Shown piece by piece: positions 1-14,062 of a stretch of 64,000 bases of DNA. Source of the stretch: Rallus limicola. Its lineage: Eukaryota > Chordata > Aves > Gruiformes > Rallidae. The stretch spans positions 47,640,005-47,704,004 of the forward strand of contig JAKCOZ010000005.1 of assembly GCA_022605955.1 (NCBI GenBank). Reading direction: 5' to 3'. The notes below the pieces were generated by a model. It saw only the letters and a program-made list of their open reading frames with translations, had not been told where the DNA came from and made no database searches. A program made the translations under genes and the position numbers. How positions within the stretch are numbered: the first letter of the stretch is position 1; every line of letters starts with the position of its first letter.

Positions 1-3000
1 AATAACTGGGAGATAGTTTTGCATTTTTAAGGTGGTAGGAAATAAGATGGGTCTCTGGTATTACAGCCCAGAGGAGTTTTGTGACGTTGGGAGAGGAAAA
101 GCATCTCTTCCATACATAGACACATACAAAGGTTGCTTTGTTTTTACCTATGTACCTCATCTCACTAGTTGCTCTGATGTTACCAATTCTGAGCAGCCTT
201 CAAAATGAAGCCTATCAGAACAATATATATAAAATTAATAGCAATAGAAATTGACTTGGTAACTCTGGCGCCTAATGATATATATATATTTATTGTTTGT
301 CCCAATCCATACTTCTCTTATAGTTGTCCTTTTACATATCTGTTGCAGTACAGGATTACATTTCTAGTAGAAGTCTTCCTCTTTGCAGTTTTAAGAGCTA
401 AAACTTCAATGTCAAAGGTGGGGGGGGAGGGTAGCAGGACACATAAGCCACTGAGTTGATTCTGGTAGATGTAGTTTGTTGTAATAGGGAAGACTCTGCT
501 TTATCACCAATTTCATGTAATCTTTGCACTAAAATTTTGAGATGGTGTATTGTATTTTATTTTACCCTTATATTGTAGATACTATATTTGGCCTTAATCT
601 TTAAAAAAAAATAAATCTGTGATGCAATGTTTGCAGAATAAAAAAGGAAATCTGCTGATCAGACAGGAGCTTACTCCCCTTCCTCCTGCCCCTCCTGGAC
701 TGAGGACAGCTTTGAGTTGCTTACAGCTTTGCTAAAACAAAACACTCAGAAAAATAGATGCAGGTACTTTTAAAAAAAATTATGTTGTGAGCCTTGTGAC
801 TAGAAGTTAAGGGTGTCATAATTCTGACAGCTCATACCATCCCTGATACTTGCACCATCACCAGTAAGGAGAGCAGCAGGTATCTGTGGGATAGGATGTG
901 TCAGAGCCTGAAATACCCCTTTCCTCCAGCAGTTCATGTAGCTGCTGGTGCTCAAGGTCATCTTGGATGTGTTGCAGCCATGTAATCTTGAGTCAGACTG
1001 CTGTGGAAAGAGCTGTGAGAAATCTTGTCAGGGTTCCCCTTTCAGGAGCTGTCTTTAACCTCAGGCCATTGGCCTTGCTCGTTGTCTCAGCTAGATTGTA
1101 GCTATGTGATTGTCCAGCCATATACCTCTCTGATCCAGGTCCCAATGTGCAGACTACCTGACTTGGTGTCCCTCTTCACTGTGAACTTGTTCAGCAGCCA
1201 CAGGCTGCTGGCTGACCCTGATCACTCTCAGCACACCTGCTCTCCTTCATTCAGGTACTGTGACACTATGCCCTTTGTCACAACCGTAGATTGTTGGCAG
1301 TTGTTCAAGACCAATGTGTAGAAATCAGGTCTGTAGAAGATGACTTTGGACCTGTTCTTGGAAAATAGCAAGCACCAAAAGAACCTAATCTACACTCTGA
1401 GCACAAGTGGCATGGAGCCATTACTGTATACTGTTTGCTTGTGCTGAAAGCACTGGCTCAGTGTGTTTGGCCCTCTGGGATAGCGAGCCCTTGGTCATTC
1501 CACCTGCAACAGGCTGCCTAACAGATCCTGGTTACACTACTGCTTCATTGATCTTTCCAGAGTACAGAGGTAGTGCGTAGTGGTCAGCTGAGCTGCTTGT
1601 CACTGGTTACCATGCTGAACTGAAAACTTGCCTTGTTTGGAACAATCCAAAGCTTCCAGGAAAATAACCAGTTCAGGTTAAGCAGCTGTTACAGCCATGG
1701 AAATAACTACAGTGGTTTGTGATTGTGGATAGAGACTTCAGCTTGTTAGCAGGCTGTGAAACAAACAGTGTAGCCAAAGCAAATGGTTGTGGGATATCTG
1801 CCTGGAGAACTCCTTCAGGATCTTCATGCATTGACAGGTCACTAGCTATGAAGATGACACTGGGACAGCACAGAAAGGAGAGTTATTAGGTATTAGAAAT
1901 TTTTACAACAAGAAGGGAAACAGAGCTGGGTGATGTTTTCAAGATGCTTTTTTTTTTTTTCTTCTCCTTATGGAGCCCTTCTGGCAGCTAAGCCCCTTGG
2001 GTGTTGGAAGTGCACTCAAGGCCCTGACAGGAGGAGCCACATAAATGGATGAGGCCTGGGGGAAGGAATTGGAATCTTTTGGTTTCCATCTCAGCACTTT
2101 AAGGAAAGAAAGCAGCTGTAAAAGATGCATGGATTAGGACAAACAGTAAACATTTGTCACTAGACTTCAGAGTTACTAGTTGGTATTTACTGTTGTAAAC
2201 TGGCTTGTTGAAAGCTGTAGCTGTAGTACAGGATGCTACAGGTAGAAAATAATCATAGTTCATTGTGTTGGCAGATCATAAATGTTTGTTTATCACGGGG
2301 CAGACATTTTTCATTAGGAATACAGTTCAGTGCTGTCAGAAGAATCTCTTAGTACTGTTTTACCAGTACATAGAAGTAGCCCAAATGGTAGTGATTTTAT
2401 GGACTCAAGACACAGATAGCTGAACAAAACTCAGGTAAAACTCGAATCTGCAATGGCAGAATTAGCAGAATATAGAAGTTACTTTAGAGGCCTAGTTGCT
2501 GACTGGCTAAGACTGGTAATGTCTGATCATGCTTTTCAAAAATGATTTCCAAGGTGTTTTGCAAGGCATACTGAAAGTTGTGTGGGAAGCAGGGTGAGAA
2601 CTCCCTGATACTGTGTTAACTCGAACTGATGCTTCCTGTAGGCCATATCCTGTTTCAGATATCTCATTGTCCATCTTTCTCCTCTGCCTTCCAGAGCAGC
2701 AAATTTTTTTGGCAGATTAGACTTTGTCATTACTTAAATTAATTTTAGATCTTGTGAAAGCTGCTTTGACTTTTTTTTCAAAGATGATGTAAGTAATGTT
2801 AACTCTATCCATTCTTTCAATTATAGAAAGTAGTTCATATTCCATCTTCATGTAGTGCTTTTCCTACAGGGCTAAAATGTCAGGGATGTTTTCTCTGAGC
2901 TTGGCTCACCTCTGATCTGGAGCTGAAAAGTAACTGGATCACCATGAACTGCTGTCAGGCTTTTAAAGCAACTGAGTTCTATCTACCTATTGCAAGGTGC

Positions 3001-5478
3001 ATTTCCACTTTGTCTATATTTTGATACATGCCTGTGAAGGATCAAGTTTCTTTTGACAATGTGTAAACATAGGAAACATTTTTTAAGTTAACTGCTTATT
3101 GCATTTAAACCTCAAGTATGCAATTTTTTTCTTTAAGGGTAGAAAAAGCTCTGCACTTTCATTTTAGGAAGGCCCCATCATGTGTTTCTTTTTGATTCAC
3201 CTGAAGCTACTTTTGTTTAATCATACTTGCTAAAAATCATGAAGGCTCTTGCTTTTCAGAAATTGTTTCTGGGCAAAAAAAATAATAACTAATCCATTTG
3301 TAATTAAATGGGAAGCAGAGGCCAAAGCCCACACTTCAGAAGTAATACATACCAAATTCAGCTGGCAGAACAGTAGCCATAAATCTCATGGTGTGCAAAA
3401 GGAGTCTTACTGGGCTGGCTTGCCCCAAGGAAGGGAAGGCTAGGGGGGAATCTGGTGTTCAACTAACTGATGGGAGAGTATAGAGAGCAGAGCCAGGCTC
3501 TTCTCAGAGGTTTGTGGTGATTGAGTGAGAAACTAGTATGGGAGTATGAGTTGCGACACAGAAGATTGCAACTGGAGAAAAATTTTCACCATAAAAGTGG
3601 TTAAATGTTGGCACAAGATTCTGAAAGGGGCATTTCTTAATACTCTGTTAGGAGCTCAGCAGCTGTTTAAAAAAATAAATAAATAAGAATTGTGATAGAT
3701 ATGTGTCTTTTACAGAACATGCACAACTCTGAAAGTATCCTCTGAATAAGCTAGGACTCATAAGTTACACAGTCAGCTATTGCACCCACAGTTTTTTATA
3801 TTTATCTGCTTTTGGAAAGATCTAATAGCTTGAATTCACTTGCCCAGTATGGTGAGTTTTTCTGTAACTTTTTAACAAGCTTGAAAGTGACAATGAAAAC
3901 AGTAGTTAGAAACTATGTGACCTTGCTATTCATCTTCTGAGGTATTTAGGAAAATGTGGAAAAGTGTAACTTCTAACACGGATCCTTACAATGTGTTTCT
4001 GATAATGTTCCTACATTGTAAAAAAACAAAAAAAACCCTCTTAAATCTAAAATTCCAGGGATAATTGTCACTTACCAACTTTCTCATACTTTCCAAGAAC
4101 TTGAGATATTTCAAGCCTACTAATTTCCATTATATGTGCTCAGTTTGCCTCTTGGGGGCTGTTAATGTTTTATTATAGTCTGAAACTGGTCTACGTTGAT
4201 TATAAAAGCATACTTAAAAAAAAAAATCTCCAAAAGCCACTTTCCATGCTCAGTTAGTATATACTGCAGTGGAAAATTAATCTGTTTTATTCCTTCTGTA
4301 TCTTCTGTGTAATGATAATCTTCACCTTCATGCACATCTTGCCTTTTTCATAGAAGTAGGTCTCTTTAAGGATGATGACTTTAGCTGATCTGAGCATGTA
4401 TGTTTATTTAAATATTCATTTTCTTTAATCCTTCAACACATTTAAATTTAGTGTACACTTAAGGTACAGTGACTCTTTGTTGTGAGGAGTAAAACTTTCC
4501 TGGGAAGAAAGGTAATGTGGAGGAGGCATCTTTAATAATTTTCTTCACAGATGTTACCATCACAGTGATGAATTGTGCTCCTTCTCTTTCAATGAATTTA
4601 AATTAAAAAATTACAGCTGGTTGTAGAGTAGCAGGTTTTACTTTTTTTTTTTTTGTTTAAATACTCCTCTGCAAAAGACTTCCACATAATTTTTCACCCC
4701 TGCTGATCTAAATGGGTTTTCCCATGGTCAACATACATCAGTCTTGCTTGTGGGTCAGTTGTGTGTTGGATCAAATGGATAAACCTCAGCTGGAACTCAG
4801 AGGAGATAAATATGCTTGTTCCTCCCTTTTCTCCCAAACATAATTCCATCATCTGTAAGGTTGAGAACCAGCTACATGTTGGGGCTGATGCCTGTGTACA
4901 AGTCACCCATACTCCACTGGTGTTCAGCCTGACTCTGGGATTTCAGTAGTCATCCATCTTGCCAAAAGTTTCCTATATGCTCATAGCAAATTCTCAGCCA
5001 CTGCTGCTCTTTAACATTGTTTGACCAGTTGTACACTGAATTGTTGGCTTTGAAACCCATCCACTGTTACTTCCTAAGTGTTGCCTCAGAAAGGAGAGAA
5101 ACAAGACCATCATCTTCAAGAGCAAACAGCAGTTCTATTCTTACTGAACCTTGGCCACTTATCTCTATAGGATAGTGAAATGTTCTCTTAAGAGTTTTGT
5201 AAGTTAATACTGGATTATCATCTGAATTGTCAAAGGACTGGTACAGATGGCTTTGTTATTGTATTGTCATTTGAATGGTTTTGCTAGATTTTTGAGGGAC
5301 ATCCAGACACAGCCACAGTAAGTAGCCAGACATAGACTGATGGGATTTTACTGGTGTAACATGGTGACATGCTTATAAACTCTTTAGTTACTGTGCACCA
5401 CTTTGTATAGGAGGATATATTTTACATTGTTACTGCTGTTATTCTGTGCTCTGGCATTCAGTCATTCCTCCTACATTA

Positions 5479-6350
5479 TAGAATCACAGACCGGTGTGGT
5501 TTGGAATGGGCCTCAAAGCCCATCTAGTCCCACCCCTGTCATGGGCAAGGACACTCTCTGCTAGCCCAGGTTGCCCAGAGTCCCATCCAGCCTGGCCTTG
5601 AACACTGCCAGGGAGGGGATAGCCACAGCTTCTCTGGGCAGCCTGCGCCAGTGTCTCACTACCCTCACAGGGAAGAATTTCTTCCTGATATCTAATCTAA
5701 ACCTGCACTCTTTTAGTTAAAACTCATTACCTCTTGTACTATCACTCCATGCCCTTATAAACAGTCCCTTTCCAGCTTTCCTGTAGCCCCTTTAGGTACT
5801 GGAAGGCTACAGTAAAGTCTCCCTGGAGCCTTCTCTTCTCTAGGCTGAACAAGCCAAACACTGTCAGCCTGTCAGCTCTGATTATCTTTGTGGACTCACA
5901 CCAACAGGTTCATTCCCTTCCTATGCGGAGGTCCCAGAGCTGGACATACTATTCCAGGTGGCAGCTCCTCAGAGTAGAGGAGGAGAATCCCCTCCCTTGG
6001 CCTGTTGGTCATGCTACTGGTGATGCAACCCAGGATACAGTTGGCTTTCTGGGCTGCAAACACACATTGCTGGCTCATGTTTTAGCTTCTTGTCCACCAA
6101 CACAAGTCCTTCTCTTCAGGGCTACTCTCAATCCATTCTCCACCCAGCCTGTAACTGTGCTTGGGATTGCTCCAGCCCATATGCAGGACCTTGCACTTGA
6201 CCTTGTTGAACTTAATGAGGTTTGCCCAGCTCTCAAGCCTGTGGAGGTCATTGATGACATCCCTTCTCTCCAGCATGTCTTGTACCACACAGCTTGGTGT
6301 TGCTGGCAGATGTGCTGTGGGTGCACTCAATCCCATGTAGTGGATGTTCA
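5479..6350 (-). mobile_element. CR1 LINE fragment, antisense
   Basis: Reading + it begins with the complemented CR1 tail (TAGAATCACAGACC, GTTTGGAATGGGCCTC), then the standard 3' UTR text. On the minus strand around 6082-6330 it preserves [20 protein letters not shown] and PEEKDLCWW, remnants of the RT C-terminal region. It has stops and frameshifts. An old copy of a different subfamily from the sense copies. Confidence 0.9.
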
Positions 6351-9300
6351 CTTTGAGTTGTTTTCACCTTTGTACAGAACGTTTGCCCATCTGAGAAGTG
6401 TATTTCTATGTTTTGCTGTTGGAAGCAATGAGTATATTAAGTGTTTGCATTGTATTTATGATCTCTGAGGGTAAAATGTTTCTGGAGGGGACTTCGTGTT
6501 GAGCCAAAAATTCCATGAAATTATAGGAAGGTAGTCAGCTGGAATTTTGAAGTTATTTTTACTGACTCATGGTGTAACTTGCATGCCCTTTCAAGGAAGC
6601 AAAATTGTATGGGCAAAAATGCATCTTCTCTCCAATTTTTACTCGTACTTCAAAAGTCTTCTGTTTTTTGAATGGTTCCTAGGAAATATATTTTAAGATT
6701 AAAATTCATTCTCATCTATTTCTGAGGAAAAATTTCATTTCTACTTAAAGCTTTATAATAATTAAACTGCTGTAGAGTCAGCTGATTCTCTCCACGTGCT
6801 ATCAAATACTGTTGACTACTGAGACTGCGTGGTAAATCACCCAGATTAAATGAGGACCAGCAATATTTAATAGATACAGGAGTATTTACGTCATACCCAG
6901 ACAAGATGCTTCTCTGGTGGAGGTGGCTGTTACGGTCTAACCTTTATGCCAGAGTAAACACCCAGTGAAAGTACAGTCTTGTCAGCCCAGCGGAGCTGGT
7001 GTTTGGCTTCTGCCTGCAAGTCTGTGTTTCAAATGACAAAATGGAGTGAAATGATGCTATGAGTGTGTGGCATGTTGAAGCCACATCCACACATCTTTTG
7101 ATCAGTTCCACTTAATGCACATACAAAACATGCAGTACCATTACTGCTATTATAACTTGCTGATTAAATTTTCTTTTTCAGATGCAGTTAAAATTAGGGG
7201 TGGTGTCTGACTCTGGGTTGTTGTCAGTAGTGGAAGTGACAGTTCTGTATCAATTTTCATAATGACTCTTGTTACTAATAATCTGTGAAATAAATATTTT
7301 TTTTAATAAGTTGCACAAAAGAAAAGATACTTGAAATGTTAAAAATGTAAAAGAAAAAATTAATCGCTTCGGGCTTTTCTAGCTGTTTGTAGCACTAAGA
7401 TCTACTAGTTTGGGGAGCACTTCAACTTTTTTAGAAGTTCTATGGAAAAAACTTGCATTTTTTTTCTTATATAAGTTGCTAGCATTGTGGCTTCACACAG
7501 CCCCTAGAACCCAATTATTGTATTGTTCCTTTTAAAGTGAAAGCATAACCATGCCGGTGGTGTTTCAAAGTGTCCTATGTTCATTCAAGCCGTGTTGGAA
7601 AGAAATTCTGAATAAAATTGATTAAAGCTTGAAATCCCATAAATAGTTTAAGGAACAAGTGTATTTGTCCTTTGGGTGTAATATGTTTTTTTCCAAAAAT
7701 ACTTTACAAACTCTGAGTATTCTTAACACTGGAAGCGAACATGTTTCCAGAGTATTTTTGTATTATTTGTTCTGTTACATCTAATGCTTTATGCAAAAGA
7801 TATTAAAAAAAGAAAGATGGACAAGAGTGTTTTTGAGGACTTGTCTGTTGATGTTACTTGCATGCTATTAAAACTTCTGTGTTGTTCTTGTCCCAGTAGG
7901 AAATTAACCTTTGAATCAAAATATACACATCCTCTCTAAAGCAAAACTTTGAGTGGATACTTTGCTGCATAACTTCTCTCACTCTTACTGAAACTCGGTA
8001 TTCATTAATGTACCTTAAGGGGTAAAGAATCCTAAAGCTTATTTTTTTTAAAGGGAAGAAATTAAATTGTTTTCATTGCACACCTAAATCTTCTATTTGA
8101 AAAGAAAATACTGAATAAAATAATATTTTAGGAAATGTGATAGGAGTGAGATGTGTAAACATGTCCATGGGTTCTGGACGTGCAGTATGGGTCAGTCTTG
8201 GATTCATAGCTAAGAAAGCAATGCAACTTGCTTGTGCCCAGTACATTTACCAATTTGTTGGACATGCCAATTTAAGTGTATTATATAATTAAATTCACTC
8301 TGCCATGTGAGAGGGGTGGAGATTTGGGGCAAATTATCAGCAGAATGTCAGCTTTTGTGTCAACGAAGCAACATACTCTGTTAGAGACGCTTGCTAATAG
8401 GTAGTTTCTGTTCTTACTAGCTTTCGTGAGACTGAAGATTAGTTTGGCCAGATGAAAACATCTACTTGAGAAAAACATACGTGTTTTCAGACAAGTATGA
8501 TATGAGGAAAATAAAGTTGGATTGTACAGTAATGATTTTTGATCTAAATGGAAATTTTAGCAGTTAATTCCTAAAAAATGATGCAGGTATATCTTTTTTT
8601 AAAATATGCTTATGTTTAAATCACAAATGTTAATATGTTTTGAATTGGGCACAATTTGCTTTCTAAAATATTTGAATTAAAACTTTTGCTGTTGAAAGGT
8701 AATCTGTATTTCCTAGTAGGGAACTGCTGGTAATTGCTATTAGCATTTGAAGTGATTGTTGCTAGCATTTAACATGGCCAGCACTGCTGCTAAGCAAATT
8801 ACTGACCTAGCTCTAAAATTACTTGGTTTTCTTTTTTTCAAAACATTGTTGCTGTTATGTTTGACCCTTTCTTTTACCTGTGTTACGCCACAGGAGCTGC
8901 CTAAATTTCACAGGCATGTGAGTAAAGTGCTGCTTATGTAAAAAAATTAGGAAAACCATGCACTGAATTGGAAAGTAGGGTTTGTCAGGAAATAAAGCAA
9001 GAGAAAAAACCCCAAACCATTTTTTCAGAGAGAATATTAGACATATTCTAAAACAATTTTGAAGTTTTCAAGTGCATTTGAAGTTACTGCAAAATAAGTT
9101 TGGATTTGTGCCATGAGAATGCATTTAAGTGCACTGTAATGGCTAGGAAATTGAGGATTTTTTCCTTAGGTTTCTTGTGTTTAAAAATGGGTTTTGCTGT
9201 CATATTAACTCTATGTGTGCCAAAAAGCCCTACTTGAGAGTTCTTTATCTGTTTGGTTTCTCTCTTCCATTGTTAAGACAAGTTGTCTAATTGATTATCC

Positions 9301-11981
9301 TCCCTGTCATTTTTCTCCTTAATTTTCAGGTAGAATTTTTATTTCATTAGCTCAAGCCCATTTTGTCTTGTTTCACTTGTCATTTCCTGTATAAGCATTC
9401 CTGTTTTCCTCTTCATGGTACAGTGCCTTTAAAGTATTTATCCAGTTAGCACTCCTACTCTTCATTTTCTGTTTTAAAACATTTTAATAGAGTCTAAAAG
9501 TCTTTCTTCCCTTAAACATTATTACAAATACATTCTCAAAGATTTTTTTAAAACTATTTCTTATGATTTCTAACGAAGTTGACTGCTGATAGAACTGTAA
9601 AGCAGCTTTTGGTCTGCTTTTGACAAATGATTAGATAATTAGGTGCACAGATTGTTCACTCTTGGTGTACTTTTATCATCATTAGACTTAGGATGTCCAC
9701 CTGCAAAAGTCATAAGGTACTCTGTATCCTCCAAAGCACGACCTAATCTTGTGTTTAGGAGAGCTCTGCCCTCAGCAATACCCTTCAGCATCGGGTTCCC
9801 TGAGGCCCGAAGCTTTCAGAGGGGATCAGTGTTGTGAAGCACCTGTTTGGAACTTTACTCCAAGACTGACAAACTTGTGCTGCTCATTCCTTTCAGGTTC
9901 ACTTTTGGGTGGTGGTGCTTTTCTTGGGGAGAGGTGGGTTTGGGGTGGGTTTTGTACTTTAGCCTGGTAATGGTTTATTTCACTCTTAACAGCCCTTAAT
10001 TTTTTTTTCACTAAATGGAATATTTAATTGCTTTAAGAGACTCATAATCCAGCAAAAAGACACTTGTTTGAATGAAAATTTAACCATGAGGTTTCTTTAT
10101 GTAAAGGGCAAGATTTAAATGTTGTGTACCTTCCTGCTTAATGAATTCCAGCATCTTGCTCCTGCCTCTCCCCTCTCCACTTCTGTGACATGATTAAGAC
10201 TAGTTTCTTACATAAGCTGTCATAGCTGAAGTAACTTCTTTTTATCTTAACTGGAGTTCTGGCTGGATCCAGACCGCAGACTAGGATAGAAGCAGTACCA
10301 GTGCTATTTTTTTTTATTGAAAACAAAGCTTGAATGTTCACTACTAACCAGGACTTCTTTGCTGGAAATACAGCTTCTTTAAATGAAATCACTGGAGTAC
10401 CTGAATGTCCAAAAGTGTGAACTACTTGAAAATAAATTTAAATGCAGCTTGTTTTTGAATTTTAGGTAGAAAATGGGCTGCATATGTATGATTTTAAGCA
10501 TTGCTTTTAAAACTTAGTTGCTGACAGTATTCAGGGAAGTAGCTCTCGTATTTGGAGTGCCAGTCTTATCTTTTGGGTGCACTATGGAATGTGACACAGC
10601 AGCAGTTGGGAACAGTGCAGTTTCTCCAAATGCAGGGAAATGTAAAATTCTAACTTGTACCTTATTACAAATTTCTGTTATCTGAAGAACAGCCAAAAGG
10701 TATTTCTGGCAGCAGCTTAGTTCCTTGAAAGCACAGGAGTGAGCATAGCCAGTAACTGCAGCTGGTTCTCATTTCCCTCTTCTGAATGCCTGGACTGGTA
10801 CTGAGCTCAAAGGCGGCTGATGTGGACAAGGTTCATGCTGTGGAAGTGTCTGATGGGCAAGTACTTGAGATTCAGATCTTCCCTTGTGCATCCACCCATT
10901 GTTCTCTGCTCACTGTCTCACCAGCCTTGAACAAAACAATTTTGCTGTGATAATAGCTGGTTGGAATAATAAGTGGGGGTTTTTTGTAAGCGATATGGAA
11001 GCTCTAATACCTGTAAAATATTTTTCATTATCGATCAGGAATTGTTTGGGAATAGTGGGCTTTGTTGTAAATGGGGCTCAAAGTCCATCTAATCTTCATT
11101 GTCTCATTTCTGACAAGAAATGTGTTGAAGTGTTTAAAAAAAAATTGTTGAGAATTACAGCCCTGTGCTTTTGGTGTGAGCCTGCATTCTTTTATGACAC
11201 TTCACATTGCTTACATGTGCATCCCTTTACCCCCATTAGGGAGATAAAGAGCGGAAGTTTGTTCCTCTTCTATGCCACTTAAAATGTTTATATATCAGGC
11301 TTTCTCTAGTACAAGCACTGCTTTTCCATGAGTGTTCCTGTGGCTTTGATCGCTGTGGTCGTTTTTCTTGTTGTAAGTGTTTCTTTTGGCAAAGAAGTGT
11401 TTCTACAGGATCAATAATGTTCCAAATAAAACAATATAAACAGCACTGTGTTTTATGTACTTTCTAGTCAGTGTATGCATACAACAGTATCTTGCCTGCT
11501 TTGAGTTATCTGCCAGCCAAACTCCCACTCCCAGGTTGCTATAGTATAAAATGCATTGCATATTATATATAATTATAGTACTTGCTTGTATTCCTAAAGT
11601 TTATTTTTAAATGCTGCTAGAAGTAATAGCTTTAATTAAACTTTTCCATACATGAGTTGGAAGATTTCCTTGAGCCACCTCCTTTTTTCCAGTACCATGT
11701 ATTAGGATAGAATATTGTTAACTTGAAGAGTGTCATCTCTAAGTAATGTTGTTAGTTGTTGTCATCAAAATTCCAGTAAAATCAGTAAAAATAATAATGA
11801 GTCTGTCAAATTAGAGAAAAGCAATAGAAGTTAAGTTCTGTAACCCAGAAAAATACTCCTTGCTTGGGGTAGTAATTTAACCATTTCAAAATTAGGTTAA
11901 AATTTTAAATGGAATTTTATCAAATGTTATACAGGCTTTTGCAATTTTCTTTCCAGTTGTCTGTTGGTCTTAGATTCTTCT

Positions 11982-11983
<2 letters not shown>

Positions 11984-12015
<32 letters not shown>
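11984..12015. repeat. Poly(T) tract, 32 nt
   Basis: Uninterrupted T32 after TTCTTCTCC. It could be the poly(A) tail of a minus-strand retroposed sequence, but the downstream 100 bp are not recognisable as any transcript. Confidence 0.8.
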
Positions 12016-12018
<3 letters not shown>

Positions 12019-13879
12019 GACTGGAAAAAGGGGTAATTCTGGTAAATCCATTTTTCAACAGATTATGTCCTTTTTCCCATGCTTTTCAATCTCTATGCTT
12101 TCCTGTCTGGCAATTTCCATCTCTCTTACTCAAGATACTGAACTCTGCTTATGCATAGTACAAATTACTAAAGCTTTAAGTTAAGGCTGCTTGCTTTTCC
12201 AATGGATATCCTATTTGAAATACACTGATGTTTGCTTTTGACCAACAGAAGGGACCATGCTATTAATATACTTGATGACACATTCAGGGTAATACCCTAG
12301 TTCACAGTTTAAATGTTGGTTTTGCTTATCGTTGCTACCCTTTGGTAGGTTTGCAGACATACTTTGTAAGATGTATCATCTACTTGAAATCAGGAGTCAT
12401 CTTACCTGCTAGAGCCTTTTGCTCTACACCAGTGACTTAAGGAAGCAGTTACAAAAACATGTAATTTGTAGTTACACTTTCTTTCTGTGACTTTAGTTTT
12501 GCACGTGCTCCTCCTCTGTATGGTGGTCTGTGTAGTCTTTGACTGAAACCTCTGTGTGTGTCTGTGTGGAAAAATCTAGCTGCTTGTTTAAAATGAGAGA
12601 ACATTTTTTTACTGATGTGCGTGTGTAGATAGTCTGATAACTATGGGTATCTGACAATTTAAAGAAAAAAATAACTTTTTCATTTAATGAGATGGGGAGC
12701 TGTCAGCAGAACAGAACTGTTACTTCTGTTGAGCCTTTTTATAAAAGCAAGAAAGTTCTCACAACTTAGATGAATATTATTTTCTGCTAATTACTGTTAC
12801 CTCACTTTCTGCTTTCAAAATGATGTAAGGTAGTGAGCTTTACTGACAACAAATTGTGTTTTGTGGAAGAAATTGTATCAACTGTTCTTCCTATTAGGAA
12901 CATGAGCTAAAAGGTTTAAACTTCTAGCTTTATTTTGGTTACAGTCTGTACTAGAAAACATCTGGTTTGTGACATCTCTGGGTCACCTACTTACCCTGCC
13001 TTGCCTTTGCCCTCCATTCAGCAACTATTAAATTACCGTTGTCACAGAGAAATGTTCTTCTGTGAAAAAGATAGAGGATGGACTAATCATCATCAGCCAC
13101 AATTACAAATATGTAATTTCTTAACTTGAAGGAACATACAAAATGTTACCCAGAGAACAGGAAGTTCTCTACAGTCTTACAATGCAAAAACATTAATGTA
13201 CCATACGATATTGGTATCTGTGTTTTCTAATTTATTTTTTACTTTTTCTAATTTTCTTAAACCAGGCAAATTTTCTTTTAATAAAAAGATGGAAAAATCG
13301 TGGTATCTCAAAAATTATGTGGTTTCTCAGGGTGCTGGAGTCCATCCCGGGTGCAGAATAATGGCACATCCTGGTTGAGGAGCAGCCGAGGATAGGGGGA
13401 GCACAGTTACCACTGCACACAGTTTGTTTGCAGTGAGCTCATTTACCTTTAATTCACAGTAACGTTGGCTAAAGACATGTCTGAAGCTTCCAAGGAATTC
13501 TTTTTTGTACAGCTGTTTAAATTCTAACTCTTACAACCAATTACCTGTGTTTTGTTAAGGCAGTCAGCAGCTGAGTGCATGGTCTTTTCCTGACAGTTTC
13601 AGAGGTGTGGACTGAGAGGAGACTGGCATATTGTGTCTGATAATAAAAGTACAGCTGTACAGTTACACAGTGAAAATAAACATATTTTACACTCATCGGC
13701 ACATTTGTGGCAAGGCCACTGTCCACAAGGAAAATCAAGATTTTAAAATAGTTACTTCTGCATCAGTAGTTAAAATAGAAGGGGTAGACCTTTTGTCCCT
13801 GTAGGTTGTGTAAGTTGTTCTAATAGTTATCCTGGGATTGGAAAGAAAGACACTCTGAAAAGCCTGGACAAGACAAAAT

Positions 13880-14062
13880 GCTGATTGGGGTATGGGTGCC
13901 TGGTTTGTGTGGTTTTGTGGTGGTTTGTCTTTGTGTGGTGAGTGTGTTTTGGGGGTGGGGTTTATTGTGGTGTGTGGTTTGTGTTTTTAGGGGGGGTTGG
14001 TTGGTTTTTTTTTGGGGGGGGGGGGGGGGGGGAGGAGGGAGTTGGTTTTGGAGGGGGTGTTA
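13880..14062 (+). repeat. G/T-rich low-complexity tract with 19-G run
   Basis: About 180 bp of nearly pure G and T, with many GGG or longer runs and an unbroken 19-G run at 14014-14032. It has strong G-quadruplex potential on the + strand, the coding strand of PPP2R5C. The run length is also a likely place for sequencing error. Confidence 0.85.

Noticed and set aside
5890..6468. 192-residue plus-strand frame
   Set aside because: Lies on the antisense side of a CR1 copy and shows no protein family. The minus strand has the CR1 remnants.
11984..12100. Processed pseudogene on the minus strand ending in the poly(T) tract
   Set aside because: The sequence next to the T32 tract contains no recognisable reversed transcript and no target-site duplication was seen.
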